From Streptomyces ferrugineus (GTDB taxonomy: Bacteria > Actinomycetota > Actinomycetes > Streptomycetales > Streptomycetaceae), in NCBI RefSeq assembly GCF_015160855.1, contig NZ_CP063373.1, positions 7,130,001-7,194,000 on the forward strand: a DNA stretch of 64,000 nt. Direction: 5' to 3'. Both the position numbers and the translations under genes were made by a program. Every line of letters begins with the position of its first letter. Positions within the stretch are counted from its first letter, which is position 1. Positions 60,301 through 64,000 of this stretch are shown piece after piece. The notes under the pieces were generated by a model, which saw nothing but the letters and a program-made list of their open reading frames with translations, did not search any database and was not told the DNA's origin.

Positions 60301-61620
60301 ATGAGAAGACTCATCGGCACGCTCGCGGCGGCCGCGCTGGCCGTCACCGGCCTCACCGCCACCGCGGCCACGCCCGCGACGGCCGCCACCTCCGGGTCCT
60401 TCAACGTCCTGACGTACAACATCGCGGGCCTCCCGCTCGGCCTCGGCGACAGCGACCCCGAGACGAACACGCCGCTCATCGGACAGCGGCTGGCCCCGTA
60501 CGACATCGTCAACGTCCAGGAGGACTTCAACTACCACGCCTCGCTGTACGCCAACGACACCCACCCGCACCGCACGGCGACGAGCGGCGGCGCGGCCTTC
60601 GGTGACGGTCTGAACACCCTCTCCGACCACTCCTTCGAGGACTTCCAGCGGGTGAAGTGGAACCAGTGCACCGGCACGAACTGCCTCACCCCGAAGGGCT
60701 TCTCGCTGGCCCGGGTCCGCCTCGCCGAGGGCGTCTTCGTGGACCTCTACAACGTGCACACCAACGCGGACTCCGACGACGCCGCGCTCGCCGCCCGCCG
60801 CGCCAACATCGAGCAGCTGTCGGACTTCATCCAGGCGAACTCCGCCGGCAACGCGGTGATCGTCATGGGCGACACGAACACGCGGTACACGCGCGCCGGC
60901 GACAACATCCGCACGCTCGTTTCCGACAACGGTCTCAAAGACCCGTGGGTCGACCTGGTCAAGGGCGGCACCCCGCCCGCGCAGGGCAGCGACCCCGTGC
61001 TCTGCGACAACGCCGCCCCGGCGAACGACTGCGAGGTCGTCGACAAGGTCCTCTACCGCGGCAGCAACCTCGTCTCCCTGAACGCCACCCGCTACAACAA
61101 CGACTGGAAGTCGTTCCTCCGCTCCGACGGCAAGCACCTCTCCGACCACTTCCCGCACGCGGTCGACTTCTCGTACACCGTCAACTCCGCCCTCAAGGCG
61201 AGCGACTTCTGGGGCGGCCCACACGGCACGGCGTTCAACGACGCCGACGATCTGCCGGGAACCGTCTCCCCCCGCACGCTGACGCTGCGCGGCGCCTCCC
61301 GCCTGGACGCGGTCTCCCTGACCCACGACGGCGGTACGACGCTCAGCCACGGCGGCACGGGCGGCACGGCCACGTCCCTGACCCTCGCCTCCGGCGAGCA
61401 CCTCACGTCCGTCAAGCTGACGCAGGGTCAGAAGGACGGCCGCACAAGGATCTTCTCGGCCGCCTTCACCACGGACAAGGGCCGCACCCTGACCTCCGGC
61501 ACGGCAACGTCCGCCACGAAGACCTTCACAGCCCCGTCCGGCTGGCAGATCGTCGGCTTCACGGGACGGTCCGGCGACGAGATCGACAAGCTGGGCGTGC
61601 TGTACGCGCCGATCCGCTGA
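60301..61620 (+). CDS. Secreted EEP-family phosphodiesterase (sphingomyelinase-like) with jacalin-like domain
   Basis: A 439-residue secreted protein. The Sec signal is RRLIGTLAAAALAVTGLTAT with cleavage near ATA-AT. The endonuclease/exonuclease/phosphatase domain follows with VLTYNIAGLP, VQEDFNYH, DLYNVHTNAD, VMGDTNTRYT and LSDHFPHA, the metal and catalytic residues of the DNase I-like fold. From about residue 300 a jacalin-like beta-prism domain (WGGPHGTAFNDADDLPG, RIFSAAFTTDKGR, GWQIVGFTGRSGDEIDKLGV) should bind carbohydrate or membrane. Bacterial sphingomyelinase or phospholipase activity is likely; a nuclease is the alternative. ATG at 60301. Confidence 0.86.
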   Translation: MRRLIGTLAAAALAVTGLTATAATPATAATSGSFNVLTYNIAGLPLGLGDSDPETNTPLIGQRLAPYDIVNVQEDFNYHASLYANDTHPHRTATSGGAAFGDGLNTLSDHSFEDFQRVKWNQCTGTNCLTPKGFSLARVRLAEGVFVDLYNVHTNADSDDAALAARRANIEQLSDFIQANSAGNAVIVMGDTNTRYTRAGDNIRTLVSDNGLKDPWVDLVKGGTPPAQGSDPVLCDNAAPANDCEVVDKVLYRGSNLVSLNATRYNNDWKSFLRSDGKHLSDHFPHAVDFSYTVNSALKASDFWGGPHGTAFNDADDLPGTVSPRTLTLRGASRLDAVSLTHDGGTTLSHGGTGGTATSLTLASGEHLTSVKLTQGQKDGRTRIFSAAFTTDKGRTLTSGTATSATKTFTAPSGWQIVGFTGRSGDEIDKLGVLYAPIR

Positions 61621-61648
61621 TCGCGGCACGCGGGGACACCGGCGTTCG

Positions 61649-62521
61649 TCACGGCTCCCGGGCGAGCAGCCGCTCCAGTGCCACGGTGACGTGGGCCGGG
61701 CACTGGTCCATCACCCAGTGGCCCGCGTCGTCGAACATCGTCAGTTCGGCGTGCGGAACGCGCTCGGCGAGTTCGACGGCGATCGACGAGCTGAGGTAGG
61801 TGTCCCCGCGGCCCCACACGATCGCGGTGGGGCATCGGATGTCGCCGAGCCGCCGACGCAGCTCGGGCCGGGCCGGCACGCGGTAGTCGCCGAAGAAGTG
61901 GACCAGCCAGCGCCGGCCCTCGGGCGTGTCCATCCAGTCGACATGGCTGTCCAGGAGCTCTTCGTCGAAGTGGCCGCCGCGTACCAGCACCCCGAGCGAA
62001 CGGCGGTGCAGACCGGCGAGGGGGAGCCGTGCCGCCAGCGCCCGGAGCCCGGGGGTGCGCCCGGCCAGGGTGAGCAGGCCGAAGACGGCGTACCAGCGGG
62101 GCACGAAGGAGGACTGGGCGCGGCTGTTGAGGATGGCCAGCCGTCGTACCCGGTCGGGGTGGGCCTGGGTGAGGCCGAGCGCTAGGAAACCGCCGTAGTC
62201 GTGCCCGAACAGGTTCACGGCGTCGATGCCGAGGGCGTCGAGCAGCCGGCCGACGCGGGCGACCTCGGTGTCGTAGTCGAACCGCAGGTGCAGCGGTCGT
62301 TCGGACTCTCCCCAGCCGAGGAGGTCCGGCGCGATCACCCGGTACCGGCGCGCCAGTGCCGGGATCTGATGGCGCCAGCAGCGGTGGTCGGCCGGGTAGC
62401 CGTGCAGGAGCAGCACCGGCTCGCCGTCGGCGGGCCCCGATTCCCAGCACGCCATGCGGGCACCGTCCACCACGACCGACCGAGCCCGGATCATCTGTGC
62501 ACCGGGGCCTTTCGCACTCAT
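61649..62521 (-). CDS. Alpha/beta-fold hydrolase (epoxide hydrolase / dehalogenase-like)
   Basis: A 290-residue hydrolase. The nucleophile elbow LFGHDYGGFLAL has an aspartate, as in haloalkane dehalogenases and epoxide hydrolases. The oxyanion segment is LLLHGYPADHRCW and the catalytic histidine is in DDAGHWVMDQCP. A helical cap lies between. No signal peptide. The ATG at 62521 is chosen because AGGAGAGGCG lies just upstream; the longer frame is not supported. Substrate unknown; no pathway neighbours. Confidence 0.85.
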   Translation of the reverse strand: MSAKGPGAQMIRARSVVVDGARMACWESGPADGEPVLLLHGYPADHRCWRHQIPALARRYRVIAPDLLGWGESERPLHLRFDYDTEVARVGRLLDALGIDAVNLFGHDYGGFLALGLTQAHPDRVRRLAILNSRAQSSFVPRWYAVFGLLTLAGRTPGLRALAARLPLAGLHRRSLGVLVRGGHFDEELLDSHVDWMDTPEGRRWLVHFFGDYRVPARPELRRRLGDIRCPTAIVWGRGDTYLSSSIAVELAERVPHAELTMFDDAGHWVMDQCPAHVTVALERLLAREP

Positions 62522-62635
62522 CGCCTCTCCTACCGTTCGCTCGAACTCCGCACGCGATGACGTACCCACAGGGGTGACACCCGCGAACCGACCGCGCATC
62601 CGACTCACCAAAAGGGGGCTCACCCGCTCGCCCGC

Positions 62636-64000
62636 TCACTCGCTCCGCAACACCTCCGCGATCGTCAGCCGCCCCGCCCTGCGCGCCGGTACGAACGCCC
62701 CGAGCACCGCGATGGCCAGCCCCGCGAGGGCGAGCCCGGCCAGGGCGGGGGCCCGCCACACGTCCGTCATGTACGGCGGCAGGGAGATGTCCACGGCGCC
62801 CGCCATGCGCGGCATCACCAGCTCGTAGCCGGCCACGCCCAGCGGGATGCCGAGCAGGGAACCGATCGCGCCGAGCACGGCCATCGACGTCACCGTCATC
62901 GCCGTGACCTGGCGCGGCGTCATGCCGATCGACTTCAGCATGCCCAGGTCCCGCCTGCGGTCACGGGTGTTGAGGACGACCGTGTTGAAGACGCCGAGGG
63001 AGGCGACCGCGGCGAGCATCAGGGTGAGGGCGGAGGCCGATCCGACGATGGTCTGCGTGATGGTGTTGGCGCCCCGCACATCCGGTGTGATCCCCGCGTC
63101 GGCGGCGCGGGCCGCGCGGGCGTAGGCGGCCGGGTCGGTGCCGGCGCGCAGTGCGACGTGGTAGGCGATGGGCTTCTCGTCCGGCGCCAGCGCCGTCAGC
63201 GTCGGCCAGTCGGCGGCCACGACCCGGGCGTTGCTCTCCATGAACTCCCCCACGACCAGGACCCGTTCGGAGCGCCCGCCCTTCTCCAGGCGCACCCGGT
63301 CGCCGACCCGTACGCCGTTCTGTCGCAGGAAGGCCGAACCTGCCACGATCTCGCCGCTCGCGCGCATCCACCGGCCGTCGGTGAGCACACCGCCCAGACC
63401 GAGCCGGTCGCCGCGGCGGCCCTCCAGGATCACCGGATGCGCGGAGCCCGCCAGGCGTACGTCGACCGAAGCCCGGGCCGTGATCGCCCTCGCACCCGGC
63501 AACCGCCCCAGCAGCGACTGGAGTTCGGGGTCGTCGTGCTCCGGCTGGATCTCCTTGCCGTTCTTGAAGTGGGAGGCGTACACGGTCACCTGGTAGGCGT
63601 CGCGGCCGGCGTTGCCGAAGCGGTTCATGGTCGTCGCCAGGCCGGTCGCGAACGTCACCGTGGTCACGCCGAGAACCACGGCGGCCAGCGTCAGCGCGCT
63701 GCGTCCGGGCCGGGCGAACGGCAGGCCCATACCGAGGCTCACCGAGCGCGGCAGCCTGCTGCCGGCCAGCCGGCGCTGGATGCCCAGGGCGCGGCCGGCG
63801 CGTGGGGCGCTGCCCGCGCTGATCGCCCGTGCCGCCGACATCCGGTGGGCGCGCAGTGCGGGGGCGAGCGCGGCGAGGAGGCAGACAGCGGGCATGCCGA
63901 GCAGGGTGACGGCGTTCACCCACGCGGCGACGGAGACACTGTCGTGCAGCACTCCGGCGTCGGGCCCCATGAACACGAACTCGAAGAAGGGGCGCGCGAT
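62636..64000 (-). CDS. FtsX-like ABC transporter permease, C-terminal part (cut by window edge)
   Basis: The frame is open through base 64000, so the N-terminus lies outside. The ~455 visible residues include membrane segments at the first visible end and at the C-terminus (AVASLGVFNTVVLNTRDRRR, LGMLKSIGMTPRQVTAMTVT, ALAGLALAGLAIAVLGAFVP). Between them is a MacB/FtsX periplasmic-type domain (YQVTVYASHFKNGKEIQPEH, GDRVRLEKGGRSERVLVVG). Two FtsX modules are suggested, as in large actinobacterial permeases that work with a separate ATPase. Cargo unknown. Confidence 0.88.
   Translation of the reverse strand: MARPFFEFVFMGPDAGVLHDSVSVAAWVNAVTLLGMPAVCLLAALAPALRAHRMSAARAISAGSAPRAGRALGIQRRLAGSRLPRSVSLGMGLPFARPGRSALTLAAVVLGVTTVTFATGLATTMNRFGNAGRDAYQVTVYASHFKNGKEIQPEHDDPELQSLLGRLPGARAITARASVDVRLAGSAHPVILEGRRGDRLGLGGVLTDGRWMRASGEIVAGSAFLRQNGVRVGDRVRLEKGGRSERVLVVGEFMESNARVVAADWPTLTALAPDEKPIAYHVALRAGTDPAAYARAARAADAGITPDVRGANTITQTIVGSASALTLMLAAVASLGVFNTVVLNTRDRRRDLGMLKSIGMTPRQVTAMTVTSMAVLGAIGSLLGIPLGVAGYELVMPRMAGAVDISLPPYMTDVWRAPALAGLALAGLAIAVLGAFVPARRAGRLTIAEVLRSE

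Overview
This 64 kb window is high-GC actinobacterial chromosome, almost certainly Streptomyces. The signs are strong GC bias at third codon positions, frequent GTG/TTG starts, GTGA and ATGA overlaps, Tat signal peptides, several SpoIIE/PP2C-type phosphatases, a DtxR-type iron box, only one in-frame TTA (bldA) codon, and an FAD alditol oxidase that I recognise as close to the S. coelicolor enzyme. I see no prophage, insertion sequence, rRNA, tRNA or CRISPR array. Both ends cut a gene: a PP2C phosphatase on the left and an FtsX-like permease on the right.

Layout. 1-3.6 kb: end of a SpoIIE-type phosphatase, then a LysR regulator divergent from an M20 peptidase. 3.6-7.1 kb: DrrAB-like ABC exporter and a DUF4097 protein, divergent from a regulator that joins an IS30-like HTH to a MarR-like domain; the shared promoter region holds a dense cluster of CGTTGC half-sites. 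7.1-9.8 kb: membrane sensor SpoIIE phosphatase/kinase. 9.9-12.9 kb: two secreted GH43 arabinan-degrading enzymes, one with a ricin-type lectin domain and one with a CBM42. 13-14 kb: SRPBCC protein and a LanC-like gene remnant. 13.9-22.7 kb: purine catabolism (XdhC, AzgA-type permease, three-subunit xanthine dehydrogenase, divergent PucR regulator). 22.8-31.9 kb: mixed block with a TPR-like protein, a repeat cluster, GntR, an iron-regulated FhuF-like reductase, DUF2637 protein, anti-sigma-like ATPase, a TTA-containing HTH/membrane protein and a PP2C phosphatase. 32-34.5 kb: decayed S8 protease gene next to an intact LuxR/TrmB-like regulator, and a DUF456 protein. 34.6-41.8 kb: GH95-like glycosidase, Ogt plus Ada/AlkA DNA alkylation repair, RsgA with a short upstream reading frame, and a membrane protein joining a sigma-factor-like cytoplasmic part to an external cellulose-binding domain. 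42-47 kb: radical SAM protein with an unusual cysteine spacing, a TetR gene predicted to be leaderless, a D-2-hydroxyacid dehydrogenase and alditol oxidase. 47.2-55 kb: ROK regulator, carbohydrate ABC importer and GH2 beta-galactosidase. 55-57.8 kb: a second ABC-2 exporter. 57.8-64 kb: secreted PHP phosphoesterase, secreted EEP phosphodiesterase with a jacalin-like domain, alpha/beta hydrolase and the FtsX fragment.

How the genes work together. Two themes dominate. One is use of plant polysaccharide: arabinan (GH43), fucosylated glycans (GH95), beta-galactosides (GH2 with its importer and ROK regulator), sugar alcohols (AldO) and a possible cellulose-binding surface sensor. The other is purine scavenging and oxidation under PucR. 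Three gene remnants (LanC-like, S8 protease, a signal-peptide stub) show continuing gene decay. The candidates I rate highest for new biology are the sigma-like/CBM2 membrane protein, the noncanonical radical SAM enzyme, the paired promoters that share one element at the ROK locus, and the half-site cluster of the IS30-HTH/MarR regulator.
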